From assembly GCF_018343775.1 (NCBI RefSeq), contig NZ_CP074349.1:2780001-2844000 (forward strand): DNA of 64,000 nt, read 5' to 3'. Under the pieces are notes generated by a model, which ran no database searches, was not told where the DNA came from, and worked only from the letters and a program-made list of their open reading frames with translations. Both the position numbers and the translations under genes were made by a program. The DNA is from Pseudomonas cichorii (lineage in GTDB: Bacteria; Pseudomonadota; Gammaproteobacteria; Pseudomonadales; Pseudomonadaceae). Shown here in pieces: positions 15,739-25,812 of this stretch; position 1 is the stretch's first letter; every line of letters begins with the position of its first letter.

Positions 15739-17082
15739 TCAATTCACCCAGACTTCAACCCGCCGGTTCTTGATCCGGCCATCGTCGGCATCGTTGCCAG
15801 CGACCGGCATTTCGTCGCCGAAGCCCAGTATTTCGTGGAAAGTCACGCCACTTTTCTGCAGTTCCCGGCGAACCGCCATGGCGCGCAGCCGGGAAAGCAG
15901 GGTGGCCCGTGCCGAATCGCTCTTGGCATCGCCAAAACCCACCAGTGTGACTTGCTGATCGAGCTTCTGATGGGTTTTGAGGTAATCCGCCACACGCCTG
16001 AGATCCAGCTGTGCCTTGTTATCCAGTCGGGCGCTGCCCTGGGCAAAGCGGAAGTTGACCGACAGGCGCTCGGCCTTGCGAGTCAATGCCTGATAGTCCT
16101 CGGGCATCTGCGCCGTTGCCTGCACCTTCATGGCCTGAACGGTCTGGGCCACAAAACCGTTGCTGGCCACGATAGCCTGGCCTTCGGCGCTTTGCACAAA
16201 GTGAACCAGTGCCTGGGCCCAGTCATGGTTTGCCTTGGGCGGAACATAAAGATACAGGCGTCTCGAAAGCGGGTAATCCTCGGTGGCAATCAGGCTGACA
16301 GTCGGCAGCATCGCTTTTGATTCGCCGTCGGTAACCGCTACGGCTTTGGTGTGGCGAACATAAGGCAGGCCGATGAAGCCAATGCCGTTGCGATCATGGC
16401 TGACCGCATCGGAAAGTTGCTCGCTGGACTCGAAGCGCCTCGCCTGACGCGACAGGTTCTTGCTGTTGCGGGTCAGCACCAGTTCCTTGAAGGTTTCATA
16501 GGTGCCGGAATTTTCGTCGCGTGCGTATAGATGAATCTCGCCGGCATTGCCGCCGACTTCTTGCCAGTCTCGGATTTCTCCCGAAAAGATGCGAGCCAGT
16601 TCCAGAGTGCTGAGCTGTCGCAGCGGATTGCCCGGATGCAAGATGACCGCTACGCCGTCGATGGCGATCACTTGTTCGCTCTCGAGGCTTTTCAGGTCGC
16701 CAAGGGCTTTGAGTTCCTGGGCTTCCTGATCCTTGATCGGTCGTGAAGAGGCCGCAATATCGGCGCTGCCTGCCTTGAGCGCAGTGAAACCGGTGCCCGA
16801 ACCGTGGGCGGCAATTTCCGCGACCACCACCTGTCCGGCTGCCGTGGAGCCCGTCACGCGGGTTTCGTTGGGTTGGGTGCCGGGAAGTCTTTGCAGGGCT
16901 TGCAGCCCTTGCTGGCGCATCAGGCCTTCGACCAGTGCCGGGCCCAGTTGCGCATTGATGGTGTTGGAACCCTGGATGCGCAACGCCGGCGTGTTGCCCG
17001 TCGGTACGGGCAGCGCAGCCTGGGTCATGCAGGGCAGGAAGGCGCAGGGCAGCACCAGTGCGCAAAGCAGAGCGCGCAGCAT
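15739..17082 (-). CDS. Exported phosphate-binding-like (PstS) domain fused to an OmpA peptidoglycan-binding domain
   Basis: A 447-aa envelope protein. A signal peptide (MLRALLCALVLPCAFLPC, then MTQA) precedes a PstS-like substrate-binding domain (~30-310) with RIQGSNTINAQLGP, AGSADIAASSRPI and ENSGTYETFKELVL, typical phosphate-binder loops. Residues ~330-447 form an OmpA C-terminal domain (VNFRFAQGSARLDNKAQLDL to NRRVEVWVN) that would anchor the binder to peptidoglycan. ATG 17082 is chosen for its AAGGTG site and signal peptide; an upstream extension of 40 residues lacks one. No pst transporter genes are near. The ligand could be phosphate or another oxyanion; a scavenging or sensing role is inference. 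Confidence 0.88.
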   Translation of the reverse strand: MLRALLCALVLPCAFLPCMTQAALPVPTGNTPALRIQGSNTINAQLGPALVEGLMRQQGLQALQRLPGTQPNETRVTGSTAAGQVVVAEIAAHGSGTGFTALKAGSADIAASSRPIKDQEAQELKALGDLKSLESEQVIAIDGVAVILHPGNPLRQLSTLELARIFSGEIRDWQEVGGNAGEIHLYARDENSGTYETFKELVLTRNSKNLSRQARRFESSEQLSDAVSHDRNGIGFIGLPYVRHTKAVAVTDGESKAMLPTVSLIATEDYPLSRRLYLYVPPKANHDWAQALVHFVQSAEGQAIVASNGFVAQTVQAMKVQATAQMPEDYQALTRKAERLSVNFRFAQGSARLDNKAQLDLRRVADYLKTHQKLDQQVTLVGFGDAKSDSARATLLSRLRAMAVRRELQKSGVTFHEILGFGDEMPVAGNDADDGRIKNRRVEVWVN

Positions 17083-17221
17083 CTGCGTCACCTTGTATAG
17101 CGGAAAGTCTCGGCAGAATAAGACAGAAAGATTGCTGAAATATGACGCTTGATGAGGCGTCTGGTGTTTATTCGCGCCGACTCGCCTGCGGGTCACAGGC
17201 AAGCCGGTATCGCGACATTTA

Positions 17222-18034
17222 TCAGCTCAATTCAAGCCAGATAGGCGCGTGATCCGAAGGTTTTTCCATACCGCGCAACTCGTAGTCCACGCCGGCTGCC
17301 TTGATGCGTGGTTGCAGACCTGTGGACGTCATGATCAGGTCGATGCGCAGTCCGCGCTTGGGGCTGTCTTCAAAGCCGCGACTGCGGTAGTCGAACCAAC
17401 TGAACTGATCCGCCACTTCCGGGTGCAGGTGCCGGAAGCTGTCCACCAGGCCCCAGTTCTTCAGGCGCTCCATCCATTCGCGCTCTTCCGGCAGAAAGCT
17501 GCATTTGCCGGTTTTCAGCCAGCGCTTGGCATTGTCCGGGCCGATGCCGATGTCGCAGTCTTGCGGGGAAATATTCACATCGCCCATGACGATCAGCGGC
17601 TGGTCATTGCTGAAACGGCTTTCCAGCAGTGCTTGCAGGTCGTTGTAGAAGCGTTGCTTGGCGGGGAACTTGGTGGGGTGGTCGCGGCTTTCGCCCTGAG
17701 GGAAGTAACCATTCATGATGGTGATCGGCTGGCCATTGCTGTCAGCGTAGGTGCCCCAGATGAAACGCTTCTGTGCCTCTTCGTCGTCCCCCTCGAAACC
17801 CTTGTGCAGGGCCAGTGGCATATTGCGTGAAAGCAGGGCAACGCCGTAATGGCCTTTCTGACCATGGAAGTGAACGTGGTAGCCCAGCGATTCGATCTCT
17901 GCCTGGGGAAACTGCTCGTCGCTGACCTTGGTTTCCTGTAGGCCAATCACGTCAGGCTGATGTTTTTCGATCAGCGCCGCCAGCTGATGCGGTCGGGCAC
18001 GCAGACCGTTGATATTGAAAGATACAATTTTCAT
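17222..18034 (-). CDS. xthA: Exodeoxyribonuclease III
   Basis: A 270-aa AP endonuclease/3'-5' exonuclease of base-excision repair. [20 protein letters not shown] opens with the metal/active-site Asn, [11 protein letters not shown] carries the catalytic glutamate, [10 protein letters not shown] the Asp-Asn pair, and the C-terminal [10 protein letters not shown] the essential histidine. Full length and no signal peptide. Monocistronic, divergent from tamA with 290 bp between them. It belongs to the XthA rather than the eukaryotic-like ExoA branch by its length and ending; the functional call does not depend on that. Confidence 0.95.
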   Translation of the reverse strand: MKIVSFNINGLRARPHQLAALIEKHQPDVIGLQETKVSDEQFPQAEIESLGYHVHFHGQKGHYGVALLSRNMPLALHKGFEGDDEEAQKRFIWGTYADSNGQPITIMNGYFPQGESRDHPTKFPAKQRFYNDLQALLESRFSNDQPLIVMGDVNISPQDCDIGIGPDNAKRWLKTGKCSFLPEEREWMERLKNWGLVDSFRHLHPEVADQFSWFDYRSRGFEDSPKRGLRIDLIMTSTGLQPRIKAAGVDYELRGMEKPSDHAPIWLELS

Positions 18035-18324
18035 GAAGCGGCAATCCTGAATTCATACAAAGAAGCGATGCTAGCCGACCGGCCGATTTACGGCCAGCGT
18101 GCTGTCGGCTGCTACGCTGGATTGATGGCTGGAACTGTTCCGGCTGTGCTTGCTCTCACCCTTGCGCAGCCATGGATGAAAATGGCTGCAAGGCCAGTGC
18201 GCAGAAGGCTTTTTTCTGACCGGACCTTCAGGTTTTCCTGCAGGTTGTGGCGTAAGGGATTGAAAGTTCGACCTATTGACGGGTTCCAGCAGAATCTGTC
18301 GATCGTGTTAGCATCCGTGACCAT

Positions 18325-20049
18325 ATGAAGTTTTTAACCCTGCTCAGCAGCGCGCTGCTGATGTCCATGAGCGCAACGGCCCTTGCCCAAGCCCGTCTGG
18401 ATGTCAGGATCAAGCCCGCGAATCCGGAACTCAAAGCCAACGTCGAAGGATATGTAGGCAGCCTTGGCGAGCGTGATGCCGAGGCCCTGAAACATTTCAG
18501 CCTGGGCGCTGAAGAACAGGCGCAGAAGGCAGCTCAGGCGCTGGGCTACTATCAGGCGCAAATTGACAGTCAGGTGACAGGCGACCAGGACCCGAAGCTG
18601 GTCATCACCATCCAGCCCGGTGAACCTATCCGCCTGCGCAATGTGACGGTACGTATCGATGGGCCAGCGGCGTCCCTCAAGGCTTTTCAGGTTCCCAGGA
18701 GCCGGGCTCTCGCTCCCGGTGCCGTGCTCAACCACGGTTATTATGAAGATGCAAAGCGCCTGATCCAGAATCAGGCCTCACGCTACGGTTTTTTCAGCGG
18801 CCGCTTTACCAGCCAGCGTCTGACGATAGACCCTCGCGCCGGGGTGGCGGATATCGATCTGGTCTATGACAGCGGTCCGCGCTACTCCCTGGGCAAAGTG
18901 GTGTTCAGTGGCGATACACCGCTCGATGACGACCTGCTCAAGCGCATGGTGCCGTTCAAAGAAAACACGCCTTACGACTCGCAACTGATCGCCGAACTCA
19001 ATCAGGCCATGCAGTCCAGTGGCTATTTCGAGGGCGTGCGGGTGGATGCAGCTCCCGCCGCTGCCGTGGGGCAGGTCATTCCGGTGAGTGTGCAACTGGA
19101 AACCCGCAAGCCGCGCACCATGGGCCTGGGTCTGGGTTTTTCCACTGACGTCGGGCCGCGTGGCAAGGCCAACTGGACGCGCCACTGGGCCAATCCCCAA
19201 GGGCACAGTTATGGGTTTGAAACAGAGCTGTCGGCACCCCGGCAGAATGTGGGCCTGTGGTACGACATACCGCTCGATCCACCACTGACCGACAAGCTGC
19301 GTTTTGCCGGTGGTTATCAATATGAAGAAATCGCAGGCACCGACAGCCTCAGCAAGCTGCTCACCGTCGGCCCGGAATGGCACAGCAAGTTGCCCAGTGG
19401 CTGGGAGCGGGTGGTTTCCCTCAAGTGGCAGCGAGAAGAGTATCGCCTGGGCGATGACAGCGGCCTGAGCACCTTGCTGATGCCCGGTATCAGCTATTCG
19501 TTCCTGCGCAGCGACAACCGCATCGATCCGAGCCAGGGCTACCGGTTGCAGTTCGATGCGCAGGTTGCCAAGGAGGGCGTGATGTCAGATGCCAACCTGT
19601 TTCATGGCAACGTACTGCTCAAGGGCCTGACCACCGTTGCGCAGAATCACCGTTTTCTCGGGCGCGTGCAGTTCGGTGGCAACCTGACCAATGGCTATAA
19701 ATCCATCCCGCCGTCTCTGCGCTTTTTTGCCGGTGGCGATCAGAGCGTTCGCGGTTATGACTATCAGACCCTGTCGCCGACCAACTCCGATGGCGACCGT
19801 ATCGGCGGTCGCTACATGGTGGCGGGCAGTGTCGAGTATCAATACTCCATCGCGGAAAAATGGCGTCTGGCGACTTTTGTCGATCAGGGCAACTCCTTCA
19901 ATAACCTTGAGCTGCCGAGCCTGAAGACCGGCGTAGGCTTCGGGGTGCGCTGGGTTTCACCGGTCGGGCCGTTGCGCCTGGATCTGGCCCGTGCGCTGGA
20001 CGATGACGGCGGGATTCGTCTGCACTTCTCCATGGGACCGGAACTGTGA
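18325..20049 (+). CDS. tamA: Autotransporter assembly outer-membrane protein TamA
   Basis: A 574-aa Omp85-family protein. The signal peptide (MKFLTLLSSALLMSMSATAL, then AQA) is followed by three POTRA-like domains (~25-260) and a 16-strand barrel (~265-574) with the family's RSDNRIDPSQGYRLQFD and FFAGGDQSVRGYDYQTL motifs; the latter is the conserved inward-folding loop (VRGY). TamA works with TamB across the periplasm in outer-membrane protein and lipid transport. Its stop overlaps the tamB start. The 290 bp upstream, shared with xthA, hold no gene I would defend. A client in this window may be the autotransporter at 47641. Confidence 0.95.
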   Translation: MKFLTLLSSALLMSMSATALAQARLDVRIKPANPELKANVEGYVGSLGERDAEALKHFSLGAEEQAQKAAQALGYYQAQIDSQVTGDQDPKLVITIQPGEPIRLRNVTVRIDGPAASLKAFQVPRSRALAPGAVLNHGYYEDAKRLIQNQASRYGFFSGRFTSQRLTIDPRAGVADIDLVYDSGPRYSLGKVVFSGDTPLDDDLLKRMVPFKENTPYDSQLIAELNQAMQSSGYFEGVRVDAAPAAAVGQVIPVSVQLETRKPRTMGLGLGFSTDVGPRGKANWTRHWANPQGHSYGFETELSAPRQNVGLWYDIPLDPPLTDKLRFAGGYQYEEIAGTDSLSKLLTVGPEWHSKLPSGWERVVSLKWQREEYRLGDDSGLSTLLMPGISYSFLRSDNRIDPSQGYRLQFDAQVAKEGVMSDANLFHGNVLLKGLTTVAQNHRFLGRVQFGGNLTNGYKSIPPSLRFFAGGDQSVRGYDYQTLSPTNSDGDRIGGRYMVAGSVEYQYSIAEKWRLATFVDQGNSFNNLELPSLKTGVGFGVRWVSPVGPLRLDLARALDDDGGIRLHFSMGPEL

Positions 20050-23000
20050 AGCGTCTGAACATCAAGCGTGGGGCGAAGATCGCGGGTCTGGGGCTGGTCA
20101 CGATCCTGCTGCTGTTGCTGGTGGGCACCTGGATGGCAGTGGGCACGCAGAGCGGCAGCCAGTGGGCACTGGCGCGAGTACCGGGTTTGCAGGTAGAGAA
20201 TTTCAGCGGCCGGCTGGGCGGGCAATGGCGTGCTGACTCTGTGCTCTGGCAGCAGGGCGAGGATCGCGTTGAAGTCAGAGCCGTCCAGTTCGACTGGTCG
20301 CCTGCCTGCCTCTTGAGGATGACGCTGTGCATCGAGCAACTGCATGCCGATCAGGTACGTATGCATTTCGCGGCCAGCGAAGAGACTGTCAGCGAAGGCC
20401 CGCTGTCCTTGCCGCAACTGAAACTGCCGCTGGCGATTCGCTTGAATGACGTGCAACTGGGCAGCCTGCAACTGGACGGCGTCGAGCAACTGAGTGATCT
20501 GAAACTGGCGGCGCACTGGACGGCTGATGGCCTGCTGATCGACTCGGCCCATTTGCAGCGCGACAGTCTGGTTCTCGACCTTGTCGGCCTGCTGAAGCCC
20601 GAGGGTGAGTGGCCGCTGACTGCCAAAGGCACCTTGCAACTGCCGCCACAGGACGGACAGTCATGGACACTGGCGCTGGATATCACCGGCGCACTGCTCA
20701 AGACCCTGCAACTCAAGGCCGACAGCAGTGGTTACTTGCAGGGGCGATTGAGTGGCGAGTTGCAAGCGCTGGCCGAACATTTGCCGGCCAAAGTGAGCAT
20801 CACCTCCGAGCGATTCAAGCCCGGTGCCGGATTGCCGGATACCTTGCAGCTTGAGCAGGTGTTGCTCAATGCCGAAGGCAACCTCGACAGCGGCTACCAG
20901 ATTACCGGTACCGCCAGCCTGCCCGCCGAACAAGGCCCGGTCGCTCTGGCGCTGCAAGGCCGTGTGGATGCCAAAGGCGCTGATATCGAGACGCTGCAAC
21001 TGACCGCCAGTGAGCAGCAGCATCTCACCCTCAACGGCCAGTTGAACTGGGAAAAAGCGTTCAAGGCTGATGCGAAAATCGACTGGCTGGACTTCCCGTG
21101 GCAGCGGCTTTATCCGCTGGCGAGCGAGCCTCAGGTCAGTCTGCGCACATTCAAGGGCGAGATTTCCTACACCGACGGCCAGTATCTGGGCAATTTCAGT
21201 TCCGACCTGGATGGCCCGGCAGGTGCTTTCAGCCTGGGCAGCCCGTTCAGTGGTGATTTGCAGCGGGTGTACCTGCCGCAACTGGAACTGGTTGCTGGGC
21301 AGGGTAAGGCCAGCGGTCATCTGAATCTGCAGTTCGCCGATGGCATCGGTTGGGACACTGCTCTGGATCTGGGCTCGCTCGATCCGTCCTATTGGGTCGC
21401 GGAACTGCCGGGCACTCTGGCCGGGGCGCTGCGCAGCAAAGGGCAATTGAAAGACGAAAAGCTCGAACTCAATGCCGACTTGGACCTCAAGGGGCGTTTG
21501 CGTGGTCAGCCAGCGGTGTTGCTGGTCAAGGCCGATGGTGCGGGTGAGCAATGGAACCTCGGTGCGCTGGATATACGCCTGGGCGACAACCGGATCCAGG
21601 GTCGTGGCAGCTTGCAGCAGCGTCTTGCGGGTCAGGTGGACCTCAACCTGCCTCGCCTTGGGCAGCTATGGCCACGATTGCAGGGGCGGATCAACGCAAA
21701 ACTGGATCTGGCCGGAACGCTCCAGGCCCCTCAGGGGCGGTTTGACCTGCAAGGCTCGCAACTGGCCTTGCAGGACAATCGCCTGCAAAACCTGACAATG
21801 GCGGCGAAGCTCGATCAGGCCCAGCGGGCAACGGTCGATCTCAAGGGCAGCGGTATTTACGCCGGCGACACGGCCTTGGGAACCTTGACCGTCAATGGGC
21901 AGGGCACGCTCAAGAACCAGCAGATGAAAATCGACCTGCAAGGCCCGTTGCTGAAACTGGCTCTGGCACTCGACGGTGTTCTGGATAAGGGCAACTGGCG
22001 CGGACGACTGGCCAGCGGCGCCATTCAGAGCGGCGGACAGGACTGGAAACTGCAACAGCCTGCAAAGCTTGAGCGTCTGGCCGACGGCAAGATCAACTTC
22101 GGTGCCCATTGCTGGGCTTCCGGGCAGGCAAGCCTGTGCGGTGAAGATCAGCGTCTGATGCCTGAGCCCCAATTGCGTTATCACCTGAAGAAATTCCCCC
22201 TCGAAAGCCTGGCTCAGTGGCTGCCCAAGGACTTCGCCTGGAAAGGCGCGCTCAATGCCGATATCCGACTCGATCTGCCAGCCGCCGGACCTGACGGGCA
22301 AATCACGGTCGATGCCAGCAACGGCACGCTGCGGGTAAGGGAAAAGGATCAGTGGCTGGACTTTCCTTATCGCAGCCTGAAACTCAGCAGCACCCTGAAA
22401 CCACGCAGTATCGATTCGCGACTGGATTTCGATGGCGAGAAACTGGGCAGGCTGTTGCTCACGGCGCGAATCGACCCGCTGTCGCGTGAAAAGAGCCTGA
22501 GTGGCGACTTCAGCCTGTCCGGCCTGGACGTTTCCGTGGCGCGGCCCTTCGTGCCCATGGTGCAGAAGCTCAATGGCCGCCTGAGTGGCAATGGTCGGCT
22601 GTCCGGTGGTCTGCTGGCACCTCAGGTCAATGGCAGTCTCAGCCTGGAGGGTGGTGAGGTTTCGGGGCCGGAGCTCCCCATGGAGTTGCAGGACCTGAAA
22701 GTCCAGGCCCTGATTGCCGGGGAAAGTGTACAGCTCAATGGTGGCTGGAAGAGCGGCGCGACCGGGCAGGGCACAGTGAGCGGGCAGGTGGCCTGGGGGC
22801 AGGCCCTGATGGTGGATATCAACCTCAAGGGCTCGCGCCTGCCGATTACCGTCGAACCTTATGTCGCCGTGGAAGCGGCGCCCGACCTGAAAATCTCCAT
22901 GCACAACGACCGGCTGGGCATTTCCGGCAAGGTGCTGGTGCCCAAGGGTACGATCACGGTGCGCGAGTTGCCGCCTTCTACTGTGAAGCTGTCGGGGGAT

Positions 23001-23735
23001 ACAGTCATCGTGGGCCAGCAGACCGAAGAGGGCGCACCGCCGCTGGCCATGGCGATGGATATCGATGTCGAGGTCGGACAGGAAAAACTGGCGTTCAGCG
23101 GCTTCGGGCTGACGGCCAACCTTGTCGGGCATGTGCACATTGGCGACAATCTGGATACCCGTGGCGAACTGAACCTCAATGACGGACGTTACCGCGCTTA
23201 TGGCCAGCGCCTGACCATCCGCAAGGCTCGCCTGTTGTTTGCAGGCCCCATCGATCAGCCTTATCTGGATATCGAAGCGATTCGCCAGACCGACGAGATC
23301 ATCGCCGGTATCCGCCTGACTGGCAGTGCCGATCAGCCCACTACCGAAGTGTTTTCCGAACCTGCCATGAGTCAGGAGCAGGCGCTGTCCTATCTGGTGA
23401 TGGGCAGGCCGCTGGGCAATACCGGGGAAGACAGCAACATGGTTGCCCAGGCCGCCCTGGCGCTGGGCGTGGCGGGAAGTGCATCGACTACCGGCAAACT
23501 TGCCGACAACCTCGGGATCAAGGACTTTGAGCTCGATACCACCGGCACCGGCAACAAGACCAATGTCGTGGCCAGCGGCAAGATCACCGAAAAACTCAGC
23601 CTGCGTTATGGTGTAGGCGTGTTCGAGCCGGCCAATACCATTGCGTTGCGCTATATGCTGAGCAAAAGGGTATATCTGGAAGCGGCCAGCGGTATTGCCA
23701 GTTCACTGGATATTTTCTATAAACGGGATTTTTAG
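20046..23735 (+). CDS. tamB: Translocation and assembly module protein TamB (AsmA-like, DUF490)
   Basis: A 1229-aa inner-membrane-anchored periplasmic protein. One N-terminal TM (~13-33: [20 protein letters not shown]) precedes a very long beta-helical, groove-like body, and the C-terminal DUF490/TamB domain (~870-1229) has [32 protein letters not shown] and [12 protein letters not shown]. TamB spans the periplasm to TamA and is implicated in lipid flow and barrel assembly. GTG 20046 is the start, overlapping the tamA stop (GTGA). Full length for the family. No frameshift seen. Confidence 0.95.
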   Translation: MKRLNIKRGAKIAGLGLVTILLLLLVGTWMAVGTQSGSQWALARVPGLQVENFSGRLGGQWRADSVLWQQGEDRVEVRAVQFDWSPACLLRMTLCIEQLHADQVRMHFAASEETVSEGPLSLPQLKLPLAIRLNDVQLGSLQLDGVEQLSDLKLAAHWTADGLLIDSAHLQRDSLVLDLVGLLKPEGEWPLTAKGTLQLPPQDGQSWTLALDITGALLKTLQLKADSSGYLQGRLSGELQALAEHLPAKVSITSERFKPGAGLPDTLQLEQVLLNAEGNLDSGYQITGTASLPAEQGPVALALQGRVDAKGADIETLQLTASEQQHLTLNGQLNWEKAFKADAKIDWLDFPWQRLYPLASEPQVSLRTFKGEISYTDGQYLGNFSSDLDGPAGAFSLGSPFSGDLQRVYLPQLELVAGQGKASGHLNLQFADGIGWDTALDLGSLDPSYWVAELPGTLAGALRSKGQLKDEKLELNADLDLKGRLRGQPAVLLVKADGAGEQWNLGALDIRLGDNRIQGRGSLQQRLAGQVDLNLPRLGQLWPRLQGRINAKLDLAGTLQAPQGRFDLQGSQLALQDNRLQNLTMAAKLDQAQRATVDLKGSGIYAGDTALGTLTVNGQGTLKNQQMKIDLQGPLLKLALALDGVLDKGNWRGRLASGAIQSGGQDWKLQQPAKLERLADGKINFGAHCWASGQASLCGEDQRLMPEPQLRYHLKKFPLESLAQWLPKDFAWKGALNADIRLDLPAAGPDGQITVDASNGTLRVREKDQWLDFPYRSLKLSSTLKPRSIDSRLDFDGEKLGRLLLTARIDPLSREKSLSGDFSLSGLDVSVARPFVPMVQKLNGRLSGNGRLSGGLLAPQVNGSLSLEGGEVSGPELPMELQDLKVQALIAGESVQLNGGWKSGATGQGTVSGQVAWGQALMVDINLKGSRLPITVEPYVAVEAAPDLKISMHNDRLGISGKVLVPKGTITVRELPPSTVKLSGDTVIVGQQTEEGAPPLAMAMDIDVEVGQEKLAFSGFGLTANLVGHVHIGDNLDTRGELNLNDGRYRAYGQRLTIRKARLLFAGPIDQPYLDIEAIRQTDEIIAGIRLTGSADQPTTEVFSEPAMSQEQALSYLVMGRPLGNTGEDSNMVAQAALALGVAGSASTTGKLADNLGIKDFELDTTGTGNKTNVVASGKITEKLSLRYGVGVFEPANTIALRYMLSKRVYLEAASGIASSLDIFYKRDF

Positions 23736-23844
23736 CGCGAAGGCTCTATCTCGTACCCGTTTCGGAAATATCCGATCTAGGTACTCTGACACTTTCGTGG
23801 TTAACTTCCGGCTCTTCAAAAACTCTGTAAAAGGACTTGGTTTC

Positions 23845-24345
23845 ATGGCTCAAGTAACGCTAAAAGGCAACCCTGTACAAATCGCTGGCGACCTGCCGAA
23901 AACCGGCAGCGCTGCTCCCGCTTTCACTCTGGTCGGTGCCGGCCTTGCCGATGTGACCCTGGCTGACTTTGCGGGCAAGCGTAAAGTCCTGAACATCTTC
24001 CCAAGTGTCGATACTCCGACCTGCGCCACTTCCGTGCGCAAGTTCAACGCCCAGGCCAATGACGTCGCAAACGCCGTCGTGCTGTGCATTTCCGCTGACC
24101 TGCCATTCGCCCAGGCTCGTTTCTGTGGCTCGGAAGGTCTGGAGAACGTCCAGAACCTGTCTTCTTTCCGCAGTGCCGATTTCGGCAAGAACTACGGCGT
24201 TGAAATCGCCGATGGTGCCCTGGCTCACCTGACGGCTCGTGCTGTTGTCGTCCTGGACGAAAACAACAATGTATTGCACAGCGAGCTGGTTTCGGAAATC
24301 GCCGAAGAGCCGAACTATGAAGCGGCTCTGGCTGTATTGAAGTAA
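23845..24345 (+). CDS. tpx: Thiol peroxidase (2-Cys peroxiredoxin)
   Basis: A 166-aa Tpx that reduces peroxides with thioredoxin. The peroxidatic cysteine is C60 in [16 protein letters not shown] and the resolving cysteine C94 in [13 protein letters not shown], the exact spacing of E. coli Tpx (61/95). ATG 23845 is preceded by AAAGGA and begins the conserved [11 protein letters not shown]; an upstream extension into tamB is not real. A strong terminator follows, so it is a single-gene unit. Confidence 0.97.
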   Translation: MAQVTLKGNPVQIAGDLPKTGSAAPAFTLVGAGLADVTLADFAGKRKVLNIFPSVDTPTCATSVRKFNAQANDVANAVVLCISADLPFAQARFCGSEGLENVQNLSSFRSADFGKNYGVEIADGALAHLTARAVVVLDENNNVLHSELVSEIAEEPNYEAALAVLK

Positions 24346-24363
24346 TACGTTGCAACACTTCAG

Positions 24364-24392
24364 CGGCCTGAATCCGTTCAGGCCGTTTTTTT
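24364..24392 (+). terminator. Rho-independent terminator of tpx
   Basis: CGGCCTGAA (24364-24372) pairs with TTCAGGCCG (24377-24385) and is followed by seven T. It lies 19 nt after the tpx stop and insulates the mux operon. Confidence 0.95.
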
Positions 24393-24495
24393 ATTTGTGC
24401 TTCAACCGTTTAACAAAAGTAAGCGCTTGGTAAAGGCGCTTTGCTTGCAGCTCATCTGTGCTTATTGTTCAGCCTCCTGAAGAACCCCACCTGTA

Positions 24496-25812
24496 ATGGT
24501 TGATTTATTCATGCAATCGTCTGGCCCCCGTAATTCCCGTCGCTGGTTGATCAGTCTGCTGGTCCTGTTGGTTATCGTCGGTTTGTGCTGGTGGTTCTGG
24601 CCTGCGTCCTCTTCATCCCACAAGGGCGCCGAGTCGGGCAAGGCACCGGCAGCGGCAAGTGCAGGCAAAGTGGCGCGGCCAGGTTTCGGTGGTTCGGCGG
24701 CAGCGGTTCCGGTGCGGGTTGCCCCGGTGACCCAGGGCGACTTTCCGATCTATTACAAGGCGCTGGGCACGGTGACTGCGACCAACACCATCAATGTGCG
24801 CAGCCGTGTGGCGGGAGAGCTGGTCCGTATCCATTTCCAGGAAGGGCAGATGGTCAAGGCGGGCGATCTGCTGGCCGAAATCGACCCGCGCACCTATCAG
24901 GTCGCGTTGCAGCAGGCTGAAGGCACCCTGGCGACCAATCAGGCGCTTTTGAAGAACGCCCAGCTCGATGTGCAGCGTTACCGCGGGCTGTTCGCCGAGG
25001 ACAGCATCGCCAAGCAGACCCTGGACACTGCCGAATCCCTGGTGAACCAGTATCAGGGGACCATCAAGTCCAATCAGGCGGCTGTGGCGGAGGCGAAGCT
25101 CAATCTGGACTTCACCCGCATCAAGGCCCCGATTGCCGGACGTGTCGGCCTCAAGCAACTGGATATCGGCAATCTGGTCGCTGCCAACGACACCACGGCG
25201 CTGGTGGTGATTACCCAGACCCAGCCGATTTCGGTCAACTTCACCTTGCCGGAGAAAGACCTTTCAGCCGTCATCGCCCGTTATCGCAGCAGCGACAAAC
25301 TGCCTGTCGAGGCCTGGGACCGGGGCGACCTCAAGTTGCAGGCCACTGGTGTGCTCGCGAGCCTGGACAACCAGATCGATGTCACCACCGGCACCCTGAA
25401 GTTCAAGGCCCGTTTTGAAAACCGCGATGAAGTGCTGTTCCCCAATCAGTTTGTGAATGTGCGCCTGCGTGCCGATACCCTCAAGCAAGCGGTGCTGGTA
25501 CCTACAGCGGCCGTGCAGTTCGGCACCAATGGCACCTTTGTCTATGCGCTGGACGGCGACAAGAAGGTCAAGGTCAACCTGCTCAAGACCGGCCCGAGCG
25601 ATGAGAACTCGACCGTCGTGCTCGAAGGCCTGGCTGCCGGTGCGCAGGTCGTGCTCGAAGGCACCGACCGGCTGCGCGACGGAGCCGCAGTGGAGGTGGT
25701 CACTGACAGCAAGGACGTGCCGTCCACTCCAGGCCAGCAGTTGCAGGGCAAGCCTGACAAGGCCACCGATAAATCGGCCTCGGCCGACAAGGTGGAAAAA
25801 AACCAAGCATGA
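24496..25812 (+). CDS. muxA: RND efflux periplasmic adaptor MuxA (MdtA-like)
   Basis: A 438-aa membrane-fusion protein linking the inner-membrane pump MuxBC to OpmB. An N-terminal TM anchor (~17-36) is followed by a barrel-sandwich lipoyl domain ([20 protein letters not shown]), an alpha-hairpin (~120-200) with [19 protein letters not shown], and the beta-barrel and membrane-proximal domains ([18 protein letters not shown]). No lipobox is present. ATG 24496 is used; ATG 24511 is an equally plausible shorter start. First gene of a four-gene operon with ATGA overlaps; the unusual pair of RND pumps defines the MuxABC-OpmB (MdtABC) type. In P. aeruginosa this pump exports novobiocin, macrolides and other drugs. 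Confidence 0.95.
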   Translation: MVDLFMQSSGPRNSRRWLISLLVLLVIVGLCWWFWPASSSSHKGAESGKAPAAASAGKVARPGFGGSAAAVPVRVAPVTQGDFPIYYKALGTVTATNTINVRSRVAGELVRIHFQEGQMVKAGDLLAEIDPRTYQVALQQAEGTLATNQALLKNAQLDVQRYRGLFAEDSIAKQTLDTAESLVNQYQGTIKSNQAAVAEAKLNLDFTRIKAPIAGRVGLKQLDIGNLVAANDTTALVVITQTQPISVNFTLPEKDLSAVIARYRSSDKLPVEAWDRGDLKLQATGVLASLDNQIDVTTGTLKFKARFENRDEVLFPNQFVNVRLRADTLKQAVLVPTAAVQFGTNGTFVYALDGDKKVKVNLLKTGPSDENSTVVLEGLAAGAQVVLEGTDRLRDGAAVEVVTDSKDVPSTPGQQLQGKPDKATDKSASADKVEKNQA

